Shown one piece after another: positions 55,005 through 64,000 of a stretch of 64,000 nt of DNA. Each line of letters starts with the position of its first letter. Position 1 is the stretch's first letter. Where the stretch lies: contig CM060989.1 in the NCBI GenBank assembly GCA_030765065.1, positions 37,811,501 through 37,875,500 on the forward strand. Direction: 5' to 3'. Origin of the DNA: Deroplatys truncata (lineage: Eukaryota > Arthropoda > Insecta > Mantodea > Mantidae). Position numbers and translations under genes: made by a program. Under the pieces are notes generated by a model. The model saw nothing but the letters and a program-made list of their open reading frames with translations, did not search any database and was not told where the DNA came from.

Positions 55005-56132
55005 CTGGTGTAATCGTTTTCTAATTTTAATTCTTTGTTACTGTACCCTCACTCCCAACCCCAATATTTCCTTCGTTCCGGCGCTTCTGTTTCAAGCTAT
55101 ACCACGATAAAAAATAAATTGAGTTTTATTTATGGATGCTTTTTAACTACTGTGAGTCTTAACGTCCTATTATATATTTGGCGTGAACGATCGGAAATTT
55201 GCTCAGAAGTCTCTTTATTAAGCTTGAGGTTCTTTTACGTGCCGTAAATTTACGACATGAGACCACCGGCTTTATTTCCCTTCCGAAGGAAGCCTGCTAA
55301 GGATTTTTACGCCAAAAAAAATCAAATTTATTTCTTTATTGCTGTCTTTGGGGATTTTATTACGCCTTATAAATGTTACCGATGAAGAACTTTGTTCATT
55401 GAAATATCTGTACCAAACAAGAAAAACTATGAAATATACTTATAAAGACTTAGAAACGGTCCTTCGTAGTGCTCTGATACATTCACATGTGCTTGTTTAC
55501 TTCCGAGATTTCATACAAGTCTGTCAGATAAATAGAGTCCAGTCAAGTGTAAGTTTTTCTCACCGTCCTAAAGACACCCACTCTGAAGGCGGGATTCTAA
55601 CACGCTATTCCACGTGCCACGAATTCCAAAACAAACTCCAGGAGATCGTGATCACGAGGACCGGCATCTTAGACATCTGAAGCAATTTCAACAAGGTGAA
55701 ACCAGTGTTGTGGTTTTAGCAGATCAGCAAGATGTTTTTGTATGAAACTGCATCATCAGCTAGGTTCTGCGTATATTAGCGAATTACTGCTTATTTACTT
55801 TCTGAACGCAACGACACAAATAAGTTCGAAATGCTGCAGTCAGTGAATTTTTTGATCGGGAATCTATAGAACTAAAGCAGCTTTTCATTGTAATTTTTCT
55901 ATGATTTAAACATTTCAATAGAAAATATAGTTGAGAGCGTACATTATTCTTGTTAGTTAAGTACATACACGTTTTGATAGTCCTTGCTGTCATTTCTGAA
56001 TGAAAATAAGACATATTTGTGATTTCTTACCTTTTATTCTCAATGCTGAATGTCAAAGATTAAAGCTTTGCCAAGGTTTTAATAAAGACAACTGCATTAT
56101 ACTATAACATTGAATTTTGTGTTATTAATTAA
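55005..56132. other. Unassigned sequence
   Basis: 55212-55310 (CTTTTACGTGCCGTAAATTT then ACGACATGAGACCACCGGC) resembles a stretch I associate with dispersed arthropod repeats; low certainty. A 113-codon open stretch (55339-55680, first codon TTG) has no domain I recognise and may be chance. The rest is AT-rich. Confidence 0.3.
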
Positions 56133-57190
56133 TACCTTCTCTCAGAGGAAATATTGTATTCCACCCAAAAATTCAATAGAAATATTTCACCAGAAATATA
56201 TATTTTGAGGTACTCCAAATTCAAAAAGCGCATTTTGAGGCAGTATTTTATATCATAAAATGCCGCGAATGCCAGAGTGATTGTAGTGTAAATTAATATT
56301 ATTGTATGTACGGATTTTAGATGTTTGTTAGCCATAAGCATTGTTAGGAAATACGTTTACACGGCCTCACCGAAACTAACAATAGAAGCAGGTAACAATA
56401 AACCGAGGGGGTGAGTTGTTTATCACTAAGAAGAGACAAACAAATGACGTCAGGGTAGCGTGCCTTTCTTTAGAAATGGAGGGAATATTTTCCCTAGAGT
56501 ATGTATGTTAGTAGTAGTGATTGGCTGACAAAACAGACGCTAATGTTGGCGCGATTTGGTAACCAATAGCAGCTCTATTATAATGTTTAGGCAATTTGAG
56601 GTGAAGGAGTATATATTCTCGAGCCATAAGCATGTGTCGCGCAATTCTAAGGAATCTCTCGTGAGGTGCACGTCATACAGTTTGGAAGAATCTCTCGCAA
56701 GGTACACGTCGTAAAGTTAGTTACAAAAATGTAAAGTATACGCGGCAACTAATACGACAGTAATTACATTCGGAAATACTACAGTTTCAGTCAGGCGTGT
56801 ATAAAGATTAAAGATGTGAATTATTAATTAAGTGTGACGGCAATAAAAGTGTGAAAACAAATTCTTTTATCAGTGTTACCTTTTAGTAACAACTCCTTTC
56901 CGTTTACACGCCCTGCTCAGAGGTATTGCTTAACTGAGTAATAATAGCTAGCCGGAGGACAAAGAACCCAAATTTTAAAATAATAAAACAATAACAGGCG
57001 CCCAGCAAATAAGATAACACAAGCCGATTACTGCAACAATTTTTAGAAAAAGTTCGTGTTTCTATGAACAGCATAACTCAAAAAAGAAAGGTCGGTTAAA
57101 TACCAAACTTCATACTTAGGCTCAGTGTCTTCTAAGCATGCAACACGAAGATTTTAGATAAAATGACACCCCTTAAACTATTCCCTAATC
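56133..57190 (-). repeat. Family A fragment split by an L element
   Basis: 56133-56235 is the A 3' end in reverse (TTCCACCCAAAAATTCAATA ... CAAATTCAAAAAGCGCATTT). 57039-57190 continues the same copy (TTTTTAGAAAAAGTTCGTGT ... ATGAACAGCATAACTCAAAA). Joining the pieces reproduces uninterrupted A sequence, so the L element landed inside it. Confidence 0.8.
56236..57038 (+). mobile_element. Family L LTR-like element, copy 4 (subfamily 2)
   Basis: This 803-bp unit runs from TGAGGCAGTATTTTATATCA to CGATTACTGCAACA, with a perfect ATTT duplication (56232-56235 and 57039-57042). It shares the terminal sequence and the GGCGCCCAGCAAATAA block near its 3' end (about 56998-57012) with copy 1 but differs in the centre. 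It contains GCAATAAAAGTGTG (polyadenylation-like) and ACACGCCCTGCTCAG. Confidence 0.8.
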
Positions 57191-57395
57191 CTCAAATAAG
57201 TACGCATGTGGGAGTGAATGTGGGTGCGTTTCATGGTAAAATTAAAATAAAACCAACTTAAAAAATCTACAGTTAGAGTTATAATATCAGTCGCAATAAT
57301 ATCAAATCAAAATCTCCCCCATACGACTAAACAAGTTACAGGAGGATTTACAAACGAAACGATAAAAAGATAACCTTTCTACAATAACTAACTTA
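57191..57395. other. Unassigned spacer
   Basis: No recognised feature between two family A pieces. Confidence 0.3.
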
Positions 57396-58143
57396 TTGTT
57401 ACAAACTATTTTTACAAACGCTTATTCTTCATTTACTTCATGTTAATCGAGATAAACACTGCTAATTTTCTTGTAGGCGCAAAAGGAATATGATAGGCTT
57501 TAAGCGATAGTCAAATGTTTTAAGAGCTGGTTGCTATGTGGAGCATTCCACTCTCTTTGCATGTCCAGGACATAAAAGAAAAACAAATAACGAATTCCCG
57601 TATGAGAAAAACTATACGTATTGGAAAATACAAATACACAACAAGGAATATCTTGTAAATGGTTCACTCCCCCCACAAAAACGTGTATGACTTAAATTGT
57701 GTGTTTTAAGAGATCTACATTTTTTGTGTAGTACAATTTGGTTTACGGTTTACCAGTTATGCGAAAGTCATTCAGAATGAAGAGCACTTTTGGGGACATT
57801 CCCAGAAAATTCAAGATATACATTCCACTTGCCGTAAAAATATCTTAAAATATGATATTTTAATCAAAATCGTTAGAGCCATTTTTTAGAAAATCAAAAT
57901 CTTCGAAAAATGTTCCATGTAAATGGTGGTGGGGTGGGTGGATTTTCTTGAAAATCTTCGTGTCACATCCTTGGAGGATACTAAACTCAAATACCAAGTT
58001 TGGTATTTATCCGGCTTTTCGTTATTTTTGAGTTATGCTGTTCACAGACAGACACACATAACGTTTTATTTGGATTCAGGGCACCTCAAAACATATATTT
58101 CCGGTAAAATCTACTTACTATACGTAGTGGAGAAAGTAATAAA
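57396..58143 (+). repeat. Family A dispersed repeat
   Basis: It lacks the first about 40 bp, begins TGTTACAAACTATTTTTACA and ends TACGTAGTGGAGAAAGTAAT. The microsatellite site is unexpanded (ACAGACAGACACACATAACG). Confidence 0.8.
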
Positions 58144-58389
58144 TAACTCCAGTTGATTGAAAAGAGGGAAAACTCATTTTAAAACGCATTTGAATGTCTC
58201 GGAGGCATGGTTCATAAGGTGTTGGTCAAAAATTCTAAAGCTTTCATCAGTTGCATTAGGCATGTAGACCTTTCTTTTTTTCTTGCATTAGTATTTCCGA
58301 GCACTACGATTCTTTATAACAATAACTATACAAAGAGAAAATCTATGTCTTAATTAATAACACAATTAGTTCGAAAATAAGCACAATAA
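58144..58389. other. Unassigned spacer
   Basis: No recognised feature. Confidence 0.3.
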
Positions 58390-58720
58390 AAAGGCTGGCT
58401 CCGTAGTTCAGTCGGTAAGGCACCTGCCTGCTTTGCAAGGGGTCCGGTTTCGATCCCCGGCTGGGGTGGGAATTTTTCTGTACCCAAGATTATTGCCTAT
58501 CCTTCCCAGAGTCTGGAAGTATGAATGAGAGTGTGAACGTGTGTGTGATCTAATGACTAAAACCCATAAAATGCAAGAAACCAAATGACAAGAGAATGCG
58601 AGTTAACACCGTTGCCAAAAGGCAATAAGGTCCAAGGGAAAGGCCCATGAGAAGACCAATGTAGTTAAAGGCTGAGTATAAATGGAACTAAAAAGAGAGC
58701 TCAATAAATTTTACTTTATT
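58390..58720 (+). mobile_element. tRNA-derived SINE (tRNA-Ala-like head)
   Basis: GGCTGGCTCCGTAGTTCAGT then CGGTAAGGCACCTGC (A box), CTGCTTTGCAAGG (anticodon-arm-like, TGC) and GGTTTCGATCCCCGGC (B box). This head is followed by a non-tRNA body (AGTATGAATGAGAGTGTGAA ... AGGCTGAGTATAAATGGAAC). The long body argues against a functional tRNA gene. Unrelated to families D and E. Confidence 0.75.
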
Positions 58721-58736
58721 TGTATGGACTACAATG

Positions 58737-59056
58737 TTTTGCAGGTGACAGGAACTATTTGTGGAATTCTACTTTTGATCTTAATAATTTATAAGACTGA
58801 ATAAGATCCAAGAAATAATTACTTACGCCTACTGCGCCACACGAACACTTCGGTAGGTTCCTCGGGAATCGGTAGATAGCGCTGCAGACGTGAAAGATCA
58901 TTGAGGCCTACCATCCGTTGAAAATTGTTTACCGGACCTTAGTTTTGGAATGCGCCTCGTGTATATATTTAGCAGGCGAGAGAAGCTACTTGTGAAATTT
59001 TACTTTTGACCATAATGATTTAGGAAACTGCATAACATCCAGGAAATAATTACTTA
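58737..59056. repeat. ~90-bp direct repeats flanking a mariner end fragment
   Basis: 58737-58826 (GCAGGTGACAGGAACTATTT ... AAGAAATAATTACTTA) and 58967-59056 (GCAGGCGAGAGAAGCTACTT ... AGGAAATAATTACTTA) are diverged direct copies. The mariner fragment lies exactly between them. Confidence 0.7.
58824..58963 (-). mobile_element. Mariner 5' terminal fragment
   Basis: The reverse complement TACACGAGGCGCATTCCAAA then ACTAAGGTCCGG and GGTAGGCCTCAATGATCTTT aligns with 60317-60460 of the mariner downstream. Only the terminal repeat and 5' untranslated part are present. Confidence 0.75.
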
Positions 59057-59151
59057 ATAAAATAAAAATTGAATATTCTGAGCTTTTTGACAACGACGTT
59101 CCAGTGTTAGGCACATTCACAGTGAAGATGTAGCGCTAACATAACGTGGCA

Positions 59152-59636
59152 TAAGGGCAGACCCCATTCACAATGCAGCCGTAGATGTGAACTTGGCACG
59201 GGTTGCTATTTCAGCAAATTGCAAACGGAAAGCGTACTGCAACTTTAAAATTGAATAGCATAGCTTATAATATCCAGTATGAAAATTCATCAAATCTTTG
59301 TAAATAAATAGGACATGAAACGTGTTGTACCAAGCAAACAATGGATCAGCATGACGTCAGCATTTAAAACGGCGTCGCACGGCTAATGGAAGAGCACCAT
59401 GAATGTACAGCAAATGGCGTAAAATCTCGCATAGCGATCGTGCGTTGTTCAGAAGCTGGCAACGCATGGAGAAAGAAATGAAGACTTCCTTTGTGCACGC
59501 AATGCAAGCCTTAAGTTTGGAGTTTGCAAACTCTTGCGTTACGTGACTGTGTGAATGCTTCCATTAAATAACATGGGTGCAAGGTCTTGCGTTTAAGCTG
59601 CGTCTGAGCTCACATTTCGTTTTGAATGGGGCCTTA
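59152..59636. mobile_element. Non-autonomous DNA element with GGCCCCATTC-type ends
   Basis: Left AGGGCAGACCCCATTCACAA then TGCAG; right, reverse complemented, AAGGCCCCATTCAAAACGAA. The body of about 485 bp has no coding match. hAT- and Harbinger-type MITEs in insects can carry such ends. The target duplication was not resolved. Confidence 0.45.
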
Positions 59637-60004
59637 CTTCTGTTACAACTTGCTTACAAGTCTATAAATATAACCAAAGCTGGCAGATATAGTACACAAA
59701 CTGGAACCGAATTAAGCCACGCCTACACCGGGGAACAATTGAATTATGCATTAATAGAACAACAATTAAGCCCATTGTTAAGACTATTTCTAGCTGCAGG
59801 TTTGCGAAGCTAGGTACAATAGATGGAAAGCGAGACCAGGTTATCTCTAAGCGAAGGAAAATGTGTTGCTAGAAAGCTTGTATACCGTGTACAGCGTTAA
59901 ACGTTATTACTATAGATCTCTTGGTCACTGGTACTGCATTCAATGTAACGAAACCTTCATACACGTATCTCAAGTAACACGAAAGGAGACCATTATTGTT
60001 TGTC
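59637..60004. other. Unassigned sequence
   Basis: No recognised feature. Confidence 0.3.
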
Positions 60005-60250
60005 TATACTAATATTATAAGGAGAGAAAGTTTCTCTGTGTGTGCGTGAAGTAATATTAAAAACCATTCAACCGATTTTGATAATTCTTTCACAATTGAA
60101 AAGCCCTATTCCTTCTGACGAATATAGGCTATTAACCACCTTCTAATTTCAATTCATAAATTACTAAAAGCTTAAAAATGATTTATAAAGCCTATGTACG
60201 TATTAAAATGCAAACACATTTAATAAAAGAAGAAGGCTTTGTTTTTCTTT
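60005..60250 (+). repeat. Arthropod-type dispersed repeat (TACTAATATTATAA start)
   Basis: TACTAATATTATAAGGAGAG then AAAGTTTCTCTGTGTGTG, CAACCGATTTTGATAATTCT and TTCACAATTGAAAAGCCC. This word order matches a repeat recurrent in many insect genomes, which I recall being linked to Helitron-like elements; that link is from memory and not shown here. Confidence 0.45.
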
Positions 60251-60316
60251 GAGAATGCCATGGAGTAATAAATAGTTGTTACTCCACATAATATGGAGTG
60301 TGTAAAATAATATATA

Positions 60317-61650
60317 TAAGGCGTATTCCAAAACTAAGGTGCGGTGAACACTATTCAACGGATGGTAGGCCTGAATGACGTTTCAAGCCTGCAGCGTTGT
60401 CTACCGACTCTTGAGGAACCTACCGCAGTGTTGGTGTGACGCAGTAGGCGTTTGCCAATCAGTGAGGGTAGATTGCAATGGCCGCGGCAACCGTAGATCC
60501 CGCCAGTTGTGAAGTGCGCAGAGTGATTAGATTTTTGCTGGCAAAAGGATCGTCAGCTGCGTACATTCATCGTGAGTTATGCCTCGTGTATGGACCGGAC
60601 ATTATGAGTGACAAACAGTTTCGACACTGGTGTCGAGAATTTCGAAACGGCCGCACAAACGTGCAAGATGAACAGTGGAGTGGTAGGCCCAGTATTCCGA
60701 CCGACGACATCGTTGAGCAAGTGAACCAAAAACTTCGGCGTGATCGGCGTTTGACGATTAGTGGTCTGGCTGATGAATTCCCAAATGTTGCTCCAACCTC
60801 ACTTTACAGGATTGTCACTGAACAGCTTGGATATCGGAATTTTTGTGCGAAGTGGGTGCAAAAACTGCTCATCGGTCAGCACAAACAGCAGCGAATGCGT
60901 AGTGCAGAGCAGTTTTAGGAGCGCTATAAACAAGATGGAGATGGTTTGTTTTCCCACATTGCCACGGGTGACGAGACATGGATAGCGTACACCAACGCAG
61001 AACCGCAACAACAGTCAATGCTGTGGCGCCGTTCCAGTTCACCCAAACCTAAAGGGTGTAAGAAATCGCCGTACACGAATTGCAAAATGATGGCTACCGT
61101 GTTTTGGGACGAAAAAGGCGTTCTTTTGATTGATTTCATGGAGCGTGGGTCAACAATTACCGCTGTTGTGTGCTGTGTAACGCTTACAAACTGATACGCG
61201 CGATCCAAAATCGACGCCGCGGGAAACTATAGTCGCATCCTCCTCCTGTATGACAACGCACGTCAGGCACACAGCTGCCAAAACCAAAGAGAAGATTCAA
61301 GAGTTTTGTTGGGAACTCTTTGACCACCCTCCGTACACTCCCAACATGGCAACAAGCAACTATTTCTTCTTCTTGTATTTGAAACGGTAGCTGGGTATAC
61401 AATGATTTCAAACCGACGATGAACTCAAGAAGAGCGTTACCAACTGGTTCAAGTCTCAGGCGGCAGACCTCTATGCCGAGGGGTTAAAGATGCTGGTGCA
61501 GCGTTACAGCAAGTGTATAGATGTGAACGGCGATTATGTGGAAAAGTAAAGCATATATGCAGGTACATATTACTGTTAATAAAAACCTTGCCTCATGAGC
61601 GATGTTGTTGTTATGACCAAACGGACCTTAGTTCTGGAAAACCGCTCGTA
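60317..61650 (+). mobile_element. Mariner transposon, 1334 bp
   Basis: Left TAAGGCGTATTCCAAAACTA then AGGTGCGGT; right, reverse complemented, TACGAGCGGTTTTCCAGAAC then TAAGGTCCG. About 30-bp inverted repeats, TA at both edges. It contains a long but broken transposase. A fragment of the same family sits inverted at 58824-58963. Confidence 0.85.
60478..61549 (+). pseudogene. Mariner transposase pseudogene (SETMAR-type domain group)
   Basis: An intact N-terminal frame of 146 codons from the ATG at 60478 contains CEVRRVIRFLLAKGSSAAYI (first helix-turn-helix), MSDKQFRHWCREFRNGRTNV, and LADEFPNVAPTSLYRIVTEQ (second). The linker position reads KWVQKLLIGQHK. A TAG at 60916-60918 interrupts SAEQF/ERYKQDGDGLF. 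The next frame has HIATGDETWIAYTNAEPQQQ with the first aspartate, and WDEKGVLLIDFMERGSTI. After two shifts, ILLLYDNARQAHS holds the second aspartate, and HPPYTPNMATSNYFFFLYL has N where the third aspartate should be. The C-terminus NGDYVEK-stop ends at 61549. Inactive. Confidence 0.85.
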
Positions 61651-62044
61651 AATATATACATCCATACGGTACCAATGTCAACATACTTTAAAAACCCTCA
61701 TGTAAGAAAGTTTGGTTTATTTCTTTGTGCGTTGTAACCAAGTTCTTTCAGTAGGATATGCTAAGTAATTGTATAAACAGGGAATGTTTGTATCCAACTA
61801 ACATTAGAAATCAGAGAATTAATATGTTATAAATAATAAATTGGAAGATTACTCTTCTCGATAGTCGCAGACTACATGTATGTATTTTCTAAAGAGATTA
61901 ACTTGGTTGCCTGGAAGTACGAAATATTCATGTTCACCACCTTAACTTATATTTCATTGTATATGTCAAGGGTTCCTGCATTATGTGAAAACTATATAGT
62001 TCTTATGTTATTAAATAACTATGGGACCATAAAAGGTATTAAGG
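61651..62044. other. Unassigned AT-rich sequence
   Basis: No recognised feature; the 76-codon frame at 61876-62106 runs into the neighbouring L element and is not a gene. Confidence 0.3.
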
Positions 62045-62860
62045 TGTCGCAGTTCTCTGGCTCGTGTTATCTTATTTACTGGGCGCCTCTTGTTTTATTA
62101 TTTTAAATTTGGGTTCTTTGTCCTCCGGCTAGCTATTACAACTCAGTCGATCAAATGTCTCTAAGCAGGGCGTGTAAACGGAAACGAGTGGTTGCTAAAA
62201 GATAACACTGATAAAATAATTTGTTTCTACACTTTTATTGCCGTCACACTTAATTAATAATTCACATATTTAATCTTTATACACGCCTGACTGAAACTGT
62301 GATAATTCCGAATGTAACTACAGCTCGTTTTAGTTGCCGCACGCCAATTACTTCGCGTACTTCACATTTTTGTAACTAACACTGCGACGTGCACCTCGTG
62401 AGAGATTCCTTAGGACTGAGTGACGTGCTCCTCGTGAGAGATTCTTCCGAACTGCGCGATACTCGCTTATGGCTCGAGAATATATACTCCTTCACCCCGA
62501 ATTGCCTAAACATTATAATAGAGCTGCTATTGGTTACCAAATCGCGCCCACTTTAGCGTCTGTTTTGTCAGCCAATCACTACTACTAACATATATACTCT
62601 AGGGAAGATACTCCCTCCATTTCTAAAAATAAGGCACGCTACCCTAACGTAATTTGTTTGTCTCTTCTTAGTGATAAACAACTCACCCCCTCGGTTTATT
62701 GTTACCCACTTCTATTGTCAGTATCAGTGAGGCCGTGTAAACTTATTTCCTAACAATGCTTATCGCTAACAAACATCTAAAATCCTGTACATACAATAAT
62801 ATTAATTTACACTACAATCACTCTGGCATTCACAGTGTTGTGATATAAAATATTGCTTCA
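62045..62860 (-). mobile_element. Family L LTR-like element, copy 5 (subfamily 2)
   Basis: This 816-bp unit reads, on the plus strand, TGTCGCAGTTCTCTGG ... AAAATATTGCTTCA, flanked by a perfect AAGG duplication (62041-62044 and 62861-62864). Its reverse complement aligns along its whole length with 56236-57038, including GGCGCCCAGTAAATAAG near the 3' end. The pair is inverted, but each copy has its own duplication. Confidence 0.8.
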
Positions 62861-62864
62861 AAGG

Positions 62865-63306
62865 TTTAAAATTTTACCTACTATAATTTCCTAAAAAAAT
62901 ACTCGATCACTCCGATCGATGATTGCTTCATCGCCAAAGGTTAGGTACTTACAGGCTTTGCAGCATTTCCAGAATCATCGGTTCAATGAGTCCAAATGCT
63001 CGCATTTTTCTCCCTTTATACAGTTATTTAGCATGCCCTGCTAACGAACTTGAACAGCACGAATACAAAGGCAATGAAGCAAAAATTCCTTATCTGAACG
63101 TAATTAGAAGATTTTGCTTCCAGAAACTTCAATGCATACATCTATACAATTAGCATAAAGTTATTCATAGGTTCGACACTACTTCATTATATGTACATGT
63201 GCAGTGTTTGATAAATGGCAGAAAGAAACAAATATAACACAGGATCGATTGTCGCTTTTTGAACTCCTGTCTTCTGTTTACAGAAGTGTTACATCATGGC
63301 CATCTA
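62865..63306. other. Unassigned sequence
   Basis: No recognised feature; short frames are not recognised. Confidence 0.3.
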
Positions 63307-63927
63307 AGAGGCGTCTTTTTAAAGTAACTACTGCTGCAATCGCGATTTTGAGCATACGCGATCACTTACTCCATTCATTAGGAAGCCAGACGCAGCTGCG
63401 AAGGATCGTCACTTTTGTTTTCCTGTTGTTAGAGCGTTTAGAATTTTTTAAAGCAATCGAATACTCGCCGATTGTAACATCAGATCAGTGATTCATTTTT
63501 TGAATGGAAAAATTCACTCCAGCTAACATTCATAGCAAATTGTGTGAGGTTTATGAGGAAATAACAATGTCGACTCTACCCAACCATACACAGCCAAACA
63601 AACTCAAGATCTGATCGCCTCATATTGGGAACAATTCGACCACCCTCCCTACAGACCGGATTTGGCACCAAGCGATTTTCATCTGGGAAAACATTTCAAC
63701 GACGATAATGCTGTGAAACAATAAGTGCAGACTTGGCTTTCATCACAGGCGGCATCATTCTTTAACGAAGGCGTACAAAAACTGGTTTTCCGTTACAAGA
63801 GCCTGAATAACGGCTGTGACTATGTGGAGAAATAGTGTAAGGTAGTGTATGATAATAAAGTATTTGGAAAATAACATTCCGTTACTTTTAAAAAATTATA
63901 GGGGCTTAATTTAAAAACACGCCTCTT
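63307..63927 (+). mobile_element. Internally deleted mariner (MITE-like), copy 2
   Basis: Left AAGAGGCGTCTTTTTAAAGT and right, reverse complemented, AAGAGGCGTGTTTTTAAATT are matching termini. The body carries the N-terminal ANIHSKLCEVYEEITMS remnant and then ACACAGCCAAACAAACTCAA, CAATTCGACCACCCTCCCTA (DHPPYxPDLAPSDFHL) and the NNGCDYVEK C-terminus. The deletion removes the centre, but at different breakpoints from 16417-16982. Stops are present. Confidence 0.8.
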
Positions 63928-63949
63928 CCTCTTCTTTAACTGATTACCC

Positions 63950-64000
63950 CCTCTTTGTAGGACTTACATCCCCAGCGGAGCAAGCAAACTCTAGATCATA
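63950..64000 (-). repeat. Partial SINE (family E tail) running off the window
   Basis: TACCCCCTCTTTGTAGGACT then TACATCCCC matches the CTCGTATGTAGGACTTACAC tail of the reverse SINE at 27541. Continuation lies beyond the window. Confidence 0.5.

Noticed and set aside
55339-55680. A 113-codon host protein
   Set aside because: The open stretch begins at a TTG, the first ATG is further in, no domain was recognised and the region is AT-rich; chance cannot be excluded.
58394-58466. Functional tRNA-Ala gene
   Set aside because: The tRNA-like head runs straight into a long non-tRNA body, and other SINEs of this kind occur here; no terminator-like T run follows the head.
56236-62860. The inverted L copies as terminal repeats of one 6.6-kb composite transposon
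   Set aside because: Each has its own perfect duplication (ATTT and AAGG), and the sequence between them is unrelated older repeats including the rest of the A copy.

Overview
This window looks like intergenic DNA from a large, repeat-rich, AT-rich arthropod genome, most likely an insect. A cockroach-type (Blattodea) genome is my guess, but the sequence alone does not prove it. Nothing suggests prokaryotic gene organisation. I found no exon of a conserved host gene. Every protein similarity I recognise belongs to a transposable element, and almost all of those are broken by stops, frameshifts or deletions.

The dominant component is an unclassified dispersed repeat of about 0.8-0.9 kb, called family A here. 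About 20 full or partial copies occur on both strands and cover roughly a fifth of the window. One end reads TCTGATGTGTTACATTCACA followed by TGACTTTCTCTAC. The other ends GTAGAGAAAGTAAA, so an 11-bp inverted motif (ACTTTCTCTAC) lies near both ends. Most copies carry a CA/GT-type microsatellite at the same internal position. Other elements repeatedly sit inside A copies: two tRNA-derived SINEs, a small MITE, a DUF4817-type DNA element, an LTR-like element and a 50-bp minisatellite.

The other classes are as follows. (1) Tc1/mariner superfamily elements: DUF4817-type at about 131-1459, 14609-15557, 31394-31663 and 37980-38755; classical mariner at 7020-7702, 36142-37435 (nearly intact), 41655-42234, 48054-49352, 58824-58963 and 60317-61650; two internal-deletion mariners at 16417-16982 and 63307-63927. 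(2) A pogo/Tigger-like element, 21965-23942, split by another transposon. (3) Five members of an LTR-like family (family L: 10118-11137, 13485-14503, 54035-55000, 56236-57038, 62045-62860), each with TG...CA ends and its own perfect 4-bp target duplication. (4) A second LTR-like family (family C, 20893-21435 and 50329-50848). (5) 3'-terminal remnants of three kinds of non-LTR retrotransposon. (6) Several tRNA-derived SINE-like repeats.

Layout: 0-9.8 kb holds DNA transposons and A copies. 10-14.5 kb has two L elements flanking a non-LTR remnant. 14.6-21.4 kb is mixed DNA transposons, SINE-like DNA and one C element. 21.9-24 kb is the nested pogo. 24.3-30.9 kb is an A-rich block. 31-36 kb has non-LTR remnants. 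36-39 kb is a mariner beside a doubly interrupted A copy. 41-45 kb has A copies with a minisatellite. 45-48 kb is mostly unexplained. 48-64 kb holds mariners, L elements and SINEs. The elements do not form a pathway; the interest lies in their nesting order, which gives a relative chronology.
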